From Propionigenium maris DSM 9537 (GTDB taxonomy: Bacteria; Fusobacteriota; Fusobacteriia; Fusobacteriales; Fusobacteriaceae): 64,000 nucleotides of DNA. The notes under the pieces were generated by a model. The model worked only from the letters and a program-made list of their open reading frames with translations, made no database searches and was not told where the DNA came from. The stretch spans positions 300,508 to 364,507 of the forward strand of contig NZ_BSDY01000001.1 in the NCBI RefSeq assembly GCF_027925155.1. The letters are read 5' to 3'. Numbering within the stretch: the stretch's first letter is position 1; each line of letters starts with the position of its first letter. Below are positions 50,981-59,636 of this stretch, piece after piece. The translations under genes and the position numbers were made by a program.

Positions 50981-52111
50981 ATGTTTGCGATAGTTAATGG
51001 TAGAGTTTTCGATGGGGAAAACTTTTTAGATAGAAAGGCTGTTCTCATAGAGGGAAGTAAGATTGTGGATATTGTAGAGGAGGACCACCTGGCTTCAGAT
51101 GTAGAGAGGATGGATGCAGAGGGCAATTACATTACCCCTGGGTTTATAGATCTTCAGCTGAACGGGTGTGGAGGAGTTCTTTTCAATGATGATATCAGCA
51201 GAAAAACTTTGGAGGTCATGAATGAGACCAACATCAGATATGGGTGTACCTCATTCCTTCCTACCCTTATTACAAGTACAGATGAAAATATAAGAAGATC
51301 TTTAGAGGTTGTGGATGGTATGGAGGACCCTGAAGAGATTGGAGTGCTGGGCCTTCACCTTGAGGGGCCTTATATCTCAGTGGAAAAAAGAGGTGTTCAC
51401 AGGGAGGACCTGGTAAGAGTACTGGACAACTCAGTGGTATCTGAGATAGCCAGATATGGGGGAGAGGTTACAAAAATTCTTACCCTGGCACCTGAAAATG
51501 CTAAACCAGAGCATATAAGGGAGCTGGCAGAAAGCGGAATAAATGTAGCACTGGGACACACCAATGCTACCTATAATCAGATAGAGGAGAAGAGGGAGTA
51601 TGGAATCACCCTTGCTACCCACCTCTATAATGCAATGAGTCAAATGGGACACAGGGAACCGGGTGCTGTTGGAGCAGTATTAAATGGGGATTACCATGCA
51701 GGTATTATAGTTGACGGTCTCCATGTGGCATATCCAGCTGTGGAGATAGCTAAAAAAATTATGGGTGAGAGGCTATATCTGGTTACCGATGCAGTGGCAC
51801 CTGCAGGAACTGATATGGAGAGCTTTATCTTTGAGGGGAAGAAGGTATTCCACAAAGACGGAAAGTGCTTCGATGAAAATGGAACCCTTGGGGGAGCAGC
51901 CCTTACTATGATAGGGGGAGTCAGAAACCTGGTTGACCATGTAAATCTTTCACTGGAGGAAGCTGTGAGGATGGCAACTATCTATCCGGCTAAAGCCATA
52001 GGTGTAGATGACAGATATGGGCTAATAAGAAAGGGATATGTCGCAGATCTTGCGATAATCGATAAAAATCTTGAGATTTCTCAGATGGTTGTAAAGGGAA
52101 GGCTTATATAA
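50981..52111 (+). CDS. nagA: N-acetylglucosamine-6-phosphate deacetylase
   Basis: 376 residues, amidohydrolase fold. The metal ligands appear as Glu in LGLHLEGPYIS, His in VALGHTNATYNQI and His in ATHLYNAMSQMGHREPG; the catalytic Asp is in LVTDAVAPAG. It removes acetate from GlcNAc6P made by the NagE transporter, supplying NagB. It starts 10 bases after nagB with AGGAGG upstream. Confidence 0.95.
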   Translation: MFAIVNGRVFDGENFLDRKAVLIEGSKIVDIVEEDHLASDVERMDAEGNYITPGFIDLQLNGCGGVLFNDDISRKTLEVMNETNIRYGCTSFLPTLITSTDENIRRSLEVVDGMEDPEEIGVLGLHLEGPYISVEKRGVHREDLVRVLDNSVVSEIARYGGEVTKILTLAPENAKPEHIRELAESGINVALGHTNATYNQIEEKREYGITLATHLYNAMSQMGHREPGAVGAVLNGDYHAGIIVDGLHVAYPAVEIAKKIMGERLYLVTDAVAPAGTDMESFIFEGKKVFHKDGKCFDENGTLGGAALTMIGGVRNLVDHVNLSLEEAVRMATIYPAKAIGVDDRYGLIRKGYVADLAIIDKNLEISQMVVKGRLI

Positions 52112-52128
52112 ACTTTAAGATATTGATG

Positions 52129-52163
52129 AAGGAGTAATCATAAATACGATTACTCCTTTTTTA
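52129..52163 (+). terminator. Intrinsic terminator of nagBA
   Basis: AAGGAGTAATC pairs with GATTACTCCTT, followed by T5. Confidence 0.88.
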
Positions 52164-52287
52164 TTCATTGAATTATTTTATAAAAAAGATAATTTTTAAG
52201 GGCGAAATACCAATAAATTGGGGAATACCTGGTCTTACTTTTAAGATCTCAACTCTTCTCTCCTTCTTTAGGCTTTCACTTGTTTGC

Positions 52288-52316
52288 TTTACAGAAACCA
52301 TTAACTTTCATATACG
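52288..52316 (+). promoter_or_regulatory. Promoter of the encapsulin operon
   Basis: TTTACA (52288-52293), 17-bp spacer, TATACG (52311-52316). Confidence 0.6.
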
Positions 52317-52413
52317 ATAAATTTATAGGAGCCAGGCACTTAAATTTAAAAGGATTTCCCGATAATTTCAGTAAATACTTTACAGACAAATTCGTAACAA
52401 TCAGGGAGGGAAT

Positions 52414-52773
52414 ATGGCAAATTTATATAATGAACCAATGGACCTGTTAAGTGAAAAAGCTAAGGATATAACAAGAGCAATAAGCAGTATTAAGGAGGAG
52501 CTTGAGGCAGTGGACTGGTATAACCAGAGGGCTGATGTAACAAGCGATCCTACACTTCAAAAGATTTTAGAGCACAACAGAAATGAGGAAATGGAACACG
52601 CTATTATGCTTCTCGAGTGGCTGAGAAGAAATATGGATGGATGGGACAATGAGATGAAAACCTATTTCTTTACAAATACAAATATTACAGAGTTAGAGGA
52701 TGCTATGGAAGTTCCAGCAGAGGAAGAGATTGTTTCTAAGGGAAGTTCATTAAATATAGGAAGTATGAAATAA
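52414..52773 (+). CDS. Encapsulated ferritin-like cargo protein (EncFtn)
   Basis: 119 residues. Two helices carry the EncFtn iron ligands: Glu in IKEELEAVDWYNQRA and ExxH in RNEEMEHAIMLLEWLRRNMDGWD. The C-terminal SSLNIGSMK is an encapsulin targeting peptide (LxIGSxK type), joined by a flexible acidic linker. EncFtn proteins form rings that oxidise Fe(II) and store iron inside the shell. The shell gene follows 13 bases downstream. AGGGAGG precedes the ATG. Confidence 0.93.
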   Translation: MANLYNEPMDLLSEKAKDITRAISSIKEELEAVDWYNQRADVTSDPTLQKILEHNRNEEMEHAIMLLEWLRRNMDGWDNEMKTYFFTNTNITELEDAMEVPAEEEIVSKGSSLNIGSMK

Positions 52774-52786
52774 TAGGAGGTCTGAG

Positions 52787-53572
52787 ATGGATGTTTTAAA
52801 GAGAGAACTGGCTCCCATATCGGTAAAGGCGTGGGAGGAGATAGATAGAAGAGCTAAAGAGGTGTTAAAGAACTACCTTTCAGCAAGAAAGTTTGTCAGG
52901 GTAAATGGTCCCATGGGACTGAACTTTACCTCTGTAACTGAGGGAAGAATCGAGGTTCATTCAGACGAACTGCTAAACTATGGAATATACTCTGTAAGAC
53001 CCCTAATAGAACCAAGGGTAAGCTTTAAACTTGGAAGGTGGGAACTGGATAATATCGAGAGGGGAGCTAAAGATATAAATTTAGATGCCCTGGATGAAGC
53101 TGTAAAAAATATGGCTCAGTTTGAGGAGAAGGTTGTATTTAACGGCCTCGAGGATGCGTGCATCAAGGGGATCCTGGAATCCTCTCCAAATAAGCTGGGA
53201 GAACTTGGGGACACTGAAAGTGAGATCCTTGCAAATGTTACCAAGGGAGTTATGATCCTTGAAAGAGCCATAGCTGAAAAACCATATGTACTTATTGTAA
53301 GTGAGGAGGTATGGTGTAAGTTAAACGCCCTTGGAAAAGAGGTAGCCCTTGTGGAGAGGATCAAAAATATTGTAGGTGGAGATATAATTGTCAGCAGAAG
53401 TATTTCTGGAGCTGTACTTATTCCCTTTGACAATGAAAATATCGAACTGACAATTGGAGAGGATTTTTCCATAGGATATCAGGAGCACGGAGAAAATTAT
53501 GTGAAACTATTTGTAACTGAAACCCTCACATTTAGAATACTGGATGAGACCATTATAGTAAGTTATTCATAG
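52787..53572 (+). CDS. Family 1 encapsulin shell protein
   Basis: 261 residues, an HK97 capsid fold. RELAPISVKAWEEIDRRAKEVLKNYLSARKFV is the N-terminal cargo-docking and P-domain opening; GIYSVRPLIEPRVSFKLGRWELDNIERGAKDINLDAL is the E-loop; LTIGEDFSIGYQEHG and VTETLTFRI close the A-domain. It assembles into a small icosahedral compartment in the cytoplasm around the EncFtn cargo. It gives the anaerobe safe iron storage and oxidant protection. Confidence 0.95.
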   Translation: MDVLKRELAPISVKAWEEIDRRAKEVLKNYLSARKFVRVNGPMGLNFTSVTEGRIEVHSDELLNYGIYSVRPLIEPRVSFKLGRWELDNIERGAKDINLDALDEAVKNMAQFEEKVVFNGLEDACIKGILESSPNKLGELGDTESEILANVTKGVMILERAIAEKPYVLIVSEEVWCKLNALGKEVALVERIKNIVGGDIIVSRSISGAVLIPFDNENIELTIGEDFSIGYQEHGENYVKLFVTETLTFRILDETIIVSYS

Positions 53573-53579
53573 AAGAAAG

Positions 53580-53612
53580 ATCCCTCTACTAATGTAGAGG
53601 GATTTCTATTTT
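53580..53612 (+). terminator. Intrinsic terminator of the encapsulin operon
   Basis: ATCCCTCTAC, loop TAAT, GTAGAGGGAT then T-rich sequence. Confidence 0.88.
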
Positions 53613-53939
53613 TACACAAACATAAAAAAAGTCTTTTAACTATATTTATAGAAAGTCTCTGTCTGTATTTTATTTAATAAGACCTTTATTTCAATCTATG
53701 CTATTATTTTGATTTTAAGAACAAAATATATAATTATGAATATTTGTATGTTGCATCACCAAAATAACATTTAATTTGATTATTATATGTCCTTATAGAT
53801 AGAAATTACACGGAATAATTTAAAGAAAAGAAGAAAATGATAGAGTAAAAGTTCCGTAAATTGTAGGTACCAGCTGATAATTAGCTTCCCTAATTGTGTT
53901 GAGTATAAAAAGGGCGGCTCCTATTTATCAAACTTCTCT

Positions 53940-53973
53940 AGACAATTAAGAGAAAAATTTCTCTTGTTTGTCT
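53940..53973. repeat. Inverted repeat in the gene desert
   Basis: AGACAA-TT-AAGAGAAA-AA-TTTCTCTT-GT-TTGTCT: 14 paired bases per arm with one 2-base internal mismatch. No T-run; possibly an operator, hairpin or recombination site. Confidence 0.5.
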
Positions 53974-54004
53974 TGATTAGAGATTTTAGTCATAGGCCTT
54001 TGGG

Positions 54005-54215
54005 CTATTGAAAGATGAAGGTGACGACACCCAAGAAGAATTTTGCTAGCAGTACTCCCATAAGAAATGCTCTAAAACTCCATAAATTATCTACTGTAAT
54101 TTTTAATTATAAAAGTTCCGGTAATAAACTATATATAATAAAGGTTATATTGATCACTGTTATAAAAATAAAAATTATCCCGAATAAAATTAGTGCATTT
54201 AGGTCAATAAAATAA
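54005..54215 (-). pseudogene. Possible remnant of a small membrane protein
   Basis: A minus-strand frame reads hydrophobic helices (ALILFGIIFIFITVINITF, then FRAFLMGVLLAKFFLGVVTF) interrupted by an in-frame TAA at 54107-54109 and ended by TAG at 54005. AT-rich DNA can mimic such helices, so support is weak. Confidence 0.3.
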
Positions 54216-54427
54216 GAGTTTTGTGTTTAGATGTAAAATGAGACTGAAATATTTGCGGGACTGAAAATAAACGATCTCCGAGATAATAATTACCATCTCT
54301 TTAGAGAGGAGATCCCTTGAAAAAAGAGAAGGTGAGGGTAGAATGGTAAAGCGACAGTAGTATCTCATCTGTCCTGGCCCAGATCTTCACCTCTCCAGTA
54401 TGAAATTTTCAAGAATGTATTGTGATA

Positions 54428-54760
54428 TTATTCTTTTATAACCTTGAGAGATACCCTGAATTTCATATCCCCAGGAACTTCTCCTAGCTCCTCTTTTATC
54501 TCTTTGGTTATCAAGAGTGGATCTGCTTCCACAGTTTTGAAGCGACTTTGAAGAGGATTTAATCCTCTTAGGATAGGAATTTTAGCCTGGGAATAAAGCT
54601 ATGCCTCCTTCCTCTTCTGTCTGATTAAGGAAGGTGAATTGGATATTTTTTAAATGGTTTCAAATTGGAGTGGTCACTTCTAGAGAAAAATATGTCGCAG
54701 TAACTTCTAAAGATAAGTCTGGATCTTTGTGAAAATTATTTAAAATGAGCTTTTTTAATA
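54428..54760 (-). pseudogene. Decayed gene, family unknown
   Basis: Two minus-strand frames give consecutive protein-like sequence. The upstream piece (DPDLSLEVTATYFSLEV, then KNIQFTFLNQTEEEGG) carries an in-frame TGA at 54660-54662 and ends at 54582. The downstream piece in another frame (KIPILRGLNPLQSRF, TVEADPLLITKEIKEELGEV, DMKFRVSLKV) ends with TAA at 54428. One nonsense mutation and one frameshift are thus needed. The N-terminal boundary is uncertain. I do not recognise the parent protein. Confidence 0.5.
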
Positions 54761-54875
54761 TTTTTAATATGATAAGATTAACTGCAAAAAAAATTCAAAA
54801 TACTATTTTCTATATTTAAAATTGTAGGACTTTTTCAAAAGAGGGAAATATCGAGTTATTAAAGTATTTTCTACT

Positions 54876-54906
54876 AAAAGAGGGAAACCATTGTTGGTTT
54901 CCCTCT
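54876..54906 (-). terminator. Strong hairpin, likely terminator of the recombinase gene
   Basis: AGAGGGAAACCA, loop TTGT, TGGTTTCCCTCT; on the minus strand TTTT follows. It lies about 170 bases past the recombinase stop. Confidence 0.65.
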
Positions 54907-55075
54907 AAACTTATTTATTCTTCTATTTAGTCTTCAAGATTACAGATTTTTCTTTATCTATCCTTTGAACTGCCTCTCTATCCCTTGTTTTTCAATGGTT
55001 CCAGAGGTTCCAAACAAAAAGTCTTCTTATTCCAATTTTAAGGCCTCATGATTTGCGCACTGCACTTACTACACC

Positions 55076-56050
55076 CTACCTGAGCTCAGGGAGCTTCTCA
55101 AGAGCCCTCTTTTCAAGGATGGATTTGGCATTGATATAGATCTCAGTTACCTTAGTATCTGCATGTCCAAGGAAGTCCCTGATCTCCACAAGGTCCGCCC
55201 CGTTAAGGGAAAGTTCCGTTGCAACAGCATGACGAATATTGTGGGGACTGATATCCTTGTCTATCAGCTTTCCCATATCCTGAACGATATTGTAGAGAGC
55301 ACTGTAGGAGAGTTTTTTATCTGTTCCCCCTGTACCTGCAAATACATAGGAGTCCTCCATCTCATCCTCATTCATAGAGTAGAGGTTTTCCATATACTTC
55401 CTATAGGTCTTTAACTTATCCATACAGGCATTGTGAAGGGGTTTATACTGCTCCCTTCCGCTCTTGGTTTTCTCGATCTTTACCACATACTCATTTTCTC
55501 TCTTTATTATGTTGCTATACTTCATATCCAGCAGCTCCTGGCTACGCATTCCAGTATAGAAGAGGGTATAGAGGATCATCCTGTTTCTATAGGATTTATC
55601 ATCCACCACATCATACTTGTCCAGGATCTCCTGAATATCTGAAGCAGAGATCTTCAGAACATTATCAAAGTTGTGTCTTGTAGTTTTCAGGAGGGGGATA
55701 AACTTTGTGGGATTCTCGTGACCATGTTTCTCAACCTCCTTGTAGAGACTCTTCAGTGCTGAGATTATCTTGTTTACCGAGGTCTTCTTCATCTCCTTTT
55801 CCTCTACCAGGTGATAGATATAGTCCTCTACATCCTCCTTGGTAATCTCAGTCATAAGCTGGACGATCTCCTCTCCCTTTATGGGACCTCCTCCCTCATA
55901 GGTATAGTTCAAGAACTTATTCAGGTAAAACATATAATCCTTGAGGGTTTTCTCCGATTTATATATGGAAAAGAGATTTTTATGTTCCCCGCTTCTCTTT
56001 CTCTTCTTTCTTCTGGCTAGCTCAGTACTGCCTCTATTTATAATATCCAT
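55076..56050 (-). CDS. Tyrosine recombinase (XerC/D-like integrase)
   Basis: 324 residues. An N-terminal SAM-like core-binding domain (EKTLKDYMFYLNKFLNYTYE) is followed by the catalytic domain with Arg in YTGMRSQELLDMKY, Lys in IEKTKSGREQYK, HNIRHAVATEL (HxxR), His in LGHADTKVTEIYINA and the nucleophile Tyr in the same segment. It cuts and joins DNA through a 3'-phosphotyrosine. Whether it is the chromosome-dimer resolvase or an element's integrase is unclear; no phage or plasmid genes are near, but the flanking decayed sequence hints at a mobile past. Confidence 0.88.
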   Translation of the reverse strand: MDIINRGSTELARRKKRKRSGEHKNLFSIYKSEKTLKDYMFYLNKFLNYTYEGGGPIKGEEIVQLMTEITKEDVEDYIYHLVEEKEMKKTSVNKIISALKSLYKEVEKHGHENPTKFIPLLKTTRHNFDNVLKISASDIQEILDKYDVVDDKSYRNRMILYTLFYTGMRSQELLDMKYSNIIKRENEYVVKIEKTKSGREQYKPLHNACMDKLKTYRKYMENLYSMNEDEMEDSYVFAGTGGTDKKLSYSALYNIVQDMGKLIDKDISPHNIRHAVATELSLNGADLVEIRDFLGHADTKVTEIYINAKSILEKRALEKLPELR

Positions 56051-56094
56051 GCATTCTCCTAAAAAGTCCTGTTAATATAATTATAGAAAATAGA

Positions 56095-56523
56095 TTAGAA
56101 GCTGTAGTCTATTACCTCTATCTTAGTATCTCTTCCCTCTATATCCTGCACACTTATCTGCCTCTGAATCTCAACACTTTCACCGGCTTTTAAGTTATTT
56201 ACAGAGATGAGTTTTCTTAGGGAGTACTCCTCTCCAAATCTAAACTTTACTCCAAAGGCTGCATAAGTTAGGTCCTCCATGGATCTATTTGTTACCTTAA
56301 AGGTCATAGTCCTATATTGATTACTCTTCTTATTCATCTTCAATATCTCTATATCCACCTTATCTTCAAAGGCCTTAATCTTATCAGCTCTTTCCTTGGT
56401 GATCCAACGCCCTGTATTATAGAGAACTATCTCCTCTCCAGAGGAGTTGGTTACAACTTCCTCTCCCAATGCTGCTACTCCTAAAGAAAACAAACAAAAT
56501 AACCCGATAGCTATCCTCCTCAT
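56095..56523 (-). CDS. Periplasmic protein, DUF3157-like
   Basis: 142 residues. Signal peptide cleaved near GVAALG. EVVTNSSGEEIVLYNTGRWITKE resembles the DUF3157 pattern (gene product with a short 'dG..v.L.d.g.W' motif). The rest (RTMTFKVTNRSMEDLTYAAFGVKF, AGESVEIQRQISV) looks like an immunoglobulin-like beta domain, with a FxxxNxS-type strand. Function unknown. It starts 13 bases after rsuA on the same strand, so the two are co-transcribed. Confidence 0.55.
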   Translation of the reverse strand: MRRIAIGLFCLFSLGVAALGEEVVTNSSGEEIVLYNTGRWITKERADKIKAFEDKVDIEILKMNKKSNQYRTMTFKVTNRSMEDLTYAAFGVKFRFGEEYSLRKLISVNNLKAGESVEIQRQISVQDIEGRDTKIEVIDYSF

Positions 56524-56536
56524 AATATCAGCTCCT

Positions 56537-57217
56537 TTAAATTATGTCGGCCAGATCTACCTCCCTTACCTCACCAGGTTTCATATCTCCCAGGTGGAGT
56601 TCTCCAAACTGGACCCTCTTAAGGTATTCCACCTTATTGTCCACAGCCACCATCATCTTTTTTACCTGGTGGAAACGCCCCTCGCTTATAGTAAGAAGTA
56701 TTTCTGTATTATTTATTATCTGAACTTTTGAGGGTTTCGTTACGTAACCTCCTATATCTACTCCCCTCTCTAGTAGTTTTACTTTGTCATCCTGAATTTC
56801 CTCTAAAAGTTTTACATAATATGTCTTATCCACATGCCTCTTTGGGGAAAGCATCTCATGGGAAGCCTTTCCGTCATTAGTAAAGATGAGAAGCCCCTCT
56901 GTGTCCTTGTCCAGTCTTCCCACTGGAAAGAGCTTCTTTGTATTTACCCAATCTGGCAGGAGTTCCATTACGGTTTTATCCCTCCTGTCCTCTAAAGCTG
57001 TCACATATCCAGCAAGCTTATAGAGAGCATAGTACCTGTTGCTCTTAAAGGAGAGGTTCTCACCATTGTAGATAACCTCATCGCTCTCCTCATCTATATG
57101 TTCCTTGGGAGTTTTAGCTACTTTGCCATTTACAGTGATCTCTCCCTTTTTAATTATATCCTTTACCTGGCTACGAGTTCCCACTCCACACTCAGTTAAA
57201 AATTTGTCTAATCTCAT
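56537..57217 (-). CDS. rsuA: 16S rRNA pseudouridine synthase RsuA-type
   Basis: 226 residues. An N-terminal S4 RNA-binding domain (MRLDKFLTECGVGTRSQVKDIIKKGEITVNG) precedes the catalytic domain with Asp in VGRLDKDTEGLLIFTNDG and KTYYVKL, EGRFHQVKKMM. RsuA converts U516 of 16S rRNA to pseudouridine. RluF/RluE-like siblings have similar motifs, so the exact target position is an inference. It follows the LysM/M23 gene on the same strand. Confidence 0.88.
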   Translation of the reverse strand: MRLDKFLTECGVGTRSQVKDIIKKGEITVNGKVAKTPKEHIDEESDEVIYNGENLSFKSNRYYALYKLAGYVTALEDRRDKTVMELLPDWVNTKKLFPVGRLDKDTEGLLIFTNDGKASHEMLSPKRHVDKTYYVKLLEEIQDDKVKLLERGVDIGGYVTKPSKVQIINNTEILLTISEGRFHQVKKMMVAVDNKVEYLKRVQFGELHLGDMKPGEVREVDLADII

Positions 57218-57261
57218 TATATCTCCTTTTGTCGCATAATAATAAATACGGAAATTTATTT

Positions 57262-57289
57262 ATAAAATAAAGAGCAGCATATAGCTGCC
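57262..57289 (-). terminator. Weak intrinsic terminator after the LysM/M23 gene
   Basis: GCAGC (57274-57278) pairs with GCTGC (57284-57288); a T-rich tract follows on the minus strand. Confidence 0.45.
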
Positions 57290-57308
57290 CTTACTTTCAT
57301 ATCTTCTC

Positions 57309-58121
57309 TTATAGAGTACTAGCAGGGTCGATGGTGTTCCCGTTTTTTCTGATCTCATAGTGAAGATGCGGACCTGTGCTCAGTCCGGTATTCCCGGTTT
57401 TAGCAATAAGCTGTCCCTTCTTTACCTTTGTTCCCTTCCCCACTATCCACCTGTTCAGATGAGCATACCTCGTGGTATATCCACCCCCGTGGTCGATAAT
57501 TACAATCTTACCATATCCATTCATCCATCCAGAGTAGGTCACAACTCCTGCATAGGGAGCATATACCGGTGTATTCATGGCAGCTCTCAGGTCTACTCCG
57601 TGGTGGGTTGTCCTCCTCTTTGTTACAGGGTGAACTCTTGTACCATAGGGACTGTTGATAGATATTGATTTAAGGGGTTTTCTAAAGGATCTGAGGGTAG
57701 GTGAACTCAGGTTATTCCTGGAGCTGCTGCTACTTGCAACCCTTGCGTTAGTCTGTCCCGGCATCAGGTAGATCTTCTGGCCAACCTGAATATTGTTATC
57801 CCTTAGGTTGTTGTATCTCTTTAAGTCATCCACGTTTACATTGTATCTGGCAGATATTCTATAGAGGGTTTCTCCCCTCTTAACAACATGATAGGTTGAT
57901 TTGGTGCTCTTCTTCTTCTCTCCCTTCAAAAGGAGTCTCTGACCTTCATATACCTTTGCTGAAGTCATATTGTTCAGGTCCATGATCTCATTTACACTTA
58001 TCTTATTCCTGGCTGAAATGGAATAGAGAGTTTCATTTCTCTTTACAGTGTGGTAGTTACTGCTGCAGCCGGCTAAGATAAGAAAGAGAGAACCTAGTGC
58101 TATCTTCTTTAATCTTCCCAT
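57309..58121 (-). CDS. LysM and M23 peptidase lipoprotein (NlpD/EnvC-like)
   Basis: 270 residues. Signal peptide ends LFLILAGC (lipid Cys near residue 19). Two LysM repeats follow (HTVKRNETLYSISARNKIS and HVVKRGETLYRISARYNVN). The C-terminal M23 domain has YGTRVHPVTKRRTTHHGVDLRA (zinc ligands), VVTYSGWMNGYGKIVIIDHGGGY and GPHLHYEIRKNG. These zinc ligands appear intact, so it may cleave peptidoglycan itself, or activate amidases at division like NlpD. It is anchored to the outer membrane. Confidence 0.92.
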   Translation of the reverse strand: MGRLKKIALGSLFLILAGCSSNYHTVKRNETLYSISARNKISVNEIMDLNNMTSAKVYEGQRLLLKGEKKKSTKSTYHVVKRGETLYRISARYNVNVDDLKRYNNLRDNNIQVGQKIYLMPGQTNARVASSSSSRNNLSSPTLRSFRKPLKSISINSPYGTRVHPVTKRRTTHHGVDLRAAMNTPVYAPYAGVVTYSGWMNGYGKIVIIDHGGGYTTRYAHLNRWIVGKGTKVKKGQLIAKTGNTGLSTGPHLHYEIRKNGNTIDPASTL

Positions 58122-58191
58122 TGACGTACTCCTTTTTTTGGTCTCATTATTAATTTACCATAAATAATAACATCTTTCAATGATATTTCCT

Positions 58192-58220
58192 TTGAAATCA
58201 AGGGTTTTTGGTGGTATAAT
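58192..58220 (+). promoter_or_regulatory. Promoter of the 180-residue gene
   Basis: TTGAAA (58192-58197), 17 bp, TATAAT (58215-58220) preceded by an extended -10 TG. One of the best promoters in the window. Confidence 0.85.
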
Positions 58221-58256
58221 TAGTTTAAATAATTATAATACAGGAGAAGATTTAAT

Positions 58257-58799
58257 ATGGTAGATTTTGATGCAGTAGATAAGATGATAGACATAGTTGA
58301 GAGTGGAGAAATTCCTTCAGGATCAACCTTTAATGATTTTGCTATAAAGTTTTACCTGGAGAGCAAGGCTCTGCCCCTTTCCAAGTATCTGAGGAATAAG
58401 GGGAAGACCAAGAGGCTTCCAAAGATCATGAATACAAGAAAGGCCGGAGAGGTTCTCTGGATGACGGAGAAGGATGAGGATACAATTAAGTTTCTCAAGA
58501 GGAGGGGATATAAGGAGATACCTAAGCTTGACTACACTTGTGTTATGCTTCTGAGAAAGACCGACCTTCTCTCCAACTGGACAAAGATCCTCTCATACTT
58601 TGAGGGAAAGGGGACTATAGAGGAGATAAACAACTCCACAAGAACCATCCTACTTCCAGATGAGAAGGAGAAGCTGGAAACCTTTGTTATCAAGGAACTC
58701 AACGTAAACCAGAAGGAGTATGACTGGCTTATAAACAAATACTCACAGATTATAGACAACAAGGAAGTTGGAAGAGCCATAAGAAAACTTATGAGGTAG
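58257..58799 (+). CDS. Hypothetical protein
   Basis: 180 residues, not recognised. It is soluble, basic and helical (SEVDFDAVDKMIDIVESG-like start, SKYLRNKGKTKRLPKIMNTRKAG in the middle, VIKELNVNQKEYDWLINKYSQII at the end). No catalytic motif, Cys pair or membrane segment is visible. AGGAG lies 10 bases before the ATG. It is followed 7 bases on by the GNAT gene, so the two form an operon; it may be the acetylation partner. Confidence 0.55.
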   Translation: MVDFDAVDKMIDIVESGEIPSGSTFNDFAIKFYLESKALPLSKYLRNKGKTKRLPKIMNTRKAGEVLWMTEKDEDTIKFLKRRGYKEIPKLDYTCVMLLRKTDLLSNWTKILSYFEGKGTIEEINNSTRTILLPDEKEKLETFVIKELNVNQKEYDWLINKYSQIIDNKEVGRAIRKLMR

Positions 58800-58806
58800 G
58801 TGGAGT

Positions 58807-59307
58807 ATGGAGATAGTAAAGCTTGGTATAGAGGATTCCCATAGGTTCAGCAGATTTTTAGAAAAGGTCTCAGAGGAGACCACCTACCTCACCTTTGACA
58901 GAGAGGAAGCTCCCGACCTGGAAGCTTCCCAGGCTATGCTCAAGATCCTCAGTCTGGGGAAGAATGCTTCCTTTGCAGCGGTAGAGGGGGAGGAGATAGT
59001 AGGAAATATTACCTTCAGGGGAAGGGAAAACAGAAAACGTCTGGCCCATGTGGGGGAGATTGGTATAGTTGTAGCCAAGAGCCACTGGGGAAGAGGTATC
59101 GGGAAGGAACTCATTGAGAGGGTCATCCTCCACTGCAGGGAAAACTCCATTGAAAAGATAGGACTCAAGGTGCTGGATACCAACAGCAGAGCTGTGGAAC
59201 TCTATGAAAGACTGGGATTTATCAGGGAGGGAGTTCTCATAGATGAGGTGAAGATAGAGGGGAAGTACTACAACTACGTAGTAATGGGCCTCTTTATAGA
59301 CAGATAA
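58807..59307 (+). CDS. GNAT-family N-acetyltransferase
   Basis: 166 residues. The acetyl-CoA binding motif VVAKSHWGRGIGKELIERVI (R/QxxGxG/A) is at about residues 90-109; KIGLKVLDTNSRAVELYERLGFIREG is the C-terminal signature of RimJ/YhhY-like acetyltransferases. Substrate not predictable. It is directly coupled to the preceding 180-residue gene. Confidence 0.9.
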   Translation: MEIVKLGIEDSHRFSRFLEKVSEETTYLTFDREEAPDLEASQAMLKILSLGKNASFAAVEGEEIVGNITFRGRENRKRLAHVGEIGIVVAKSHWGRGIGKELIERVILHCRENSIEKIGLKVLDTNSRAVELYERLGFIREGVLIDEVKIEGKYYNYVVMGLFIDR

Positions 59308-59636
59308 TTTATCAAAGCTGTTGACAAAGCCCCAGAAATACTGTAAATTATATAGTAAGTAAGGGATTATTGAATGAAAGCAGTAAACCTAAAAACAAAA
59401 ATAAAAAACATAAATAAAAAACATAAATAACTTTAGATAACTTTAAATATATTTGTATGAACCCCTTCGTGCCTGGCATGATTGGTATTAATATGGATGT
59501 TTTACAGGGATTTAAAATCATATTAGTCTGGGTTTACCTTTAGGCTTTGATTTTAAGTGCCTGTTTTTTTTATAAAAAAATTATCTTAAGTCATTTAAGT
59601 TAATATATTGATTCTATTAAGACATAGGAGGGGCAT
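59308..59636. other. Leader and promoter region of pyruvate carboxylase
   Basis: It includes TTGACA (near 59322) with an AT-rich -10 region, a short tandem array of AAAAAACATAAAT units (about 59399-59430) and ATAACTTTA units, and 59540-59575 a weak AGGC/GCCT hairpin followed by T8 that could be an attenuator. No known riboswitch was recognised. Confidence 0.45.

Larger units (their letters stand above)
52112..52413. other. Intergenic region before the encapsulin operon
   Basis: It contains the nagBA terminator, then AT-rich sequence, the encapsulin promoter and a leader of about 95 bases with no structure I recognise. Confidence 0.5.
53573..55075. other. 1.5-kb stretch of decayed sequence next to the recombinase
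   Basis: No intact gene. It holds the encapsulin terminator, an inverted repeat (53940-53973), remnants of at least one and perhaps two minus-strand genes, and a strong hairpin (54879-54906). Base composition is more AT-rich than the coding flanks. Confidence 0.65.

Noticed and set aside
54015..54215. Plus-strand 66-codon open frame rich in Lys and Ile
   Set aside because: No ribosome site and low-complexity AT composition; the opposite strand reads more protein-like.
55076..56050. Prophage integrase at the edge of a phage
   Set aside because: The recombinase has no phage structural, lysis or replication genes on either side within the window.
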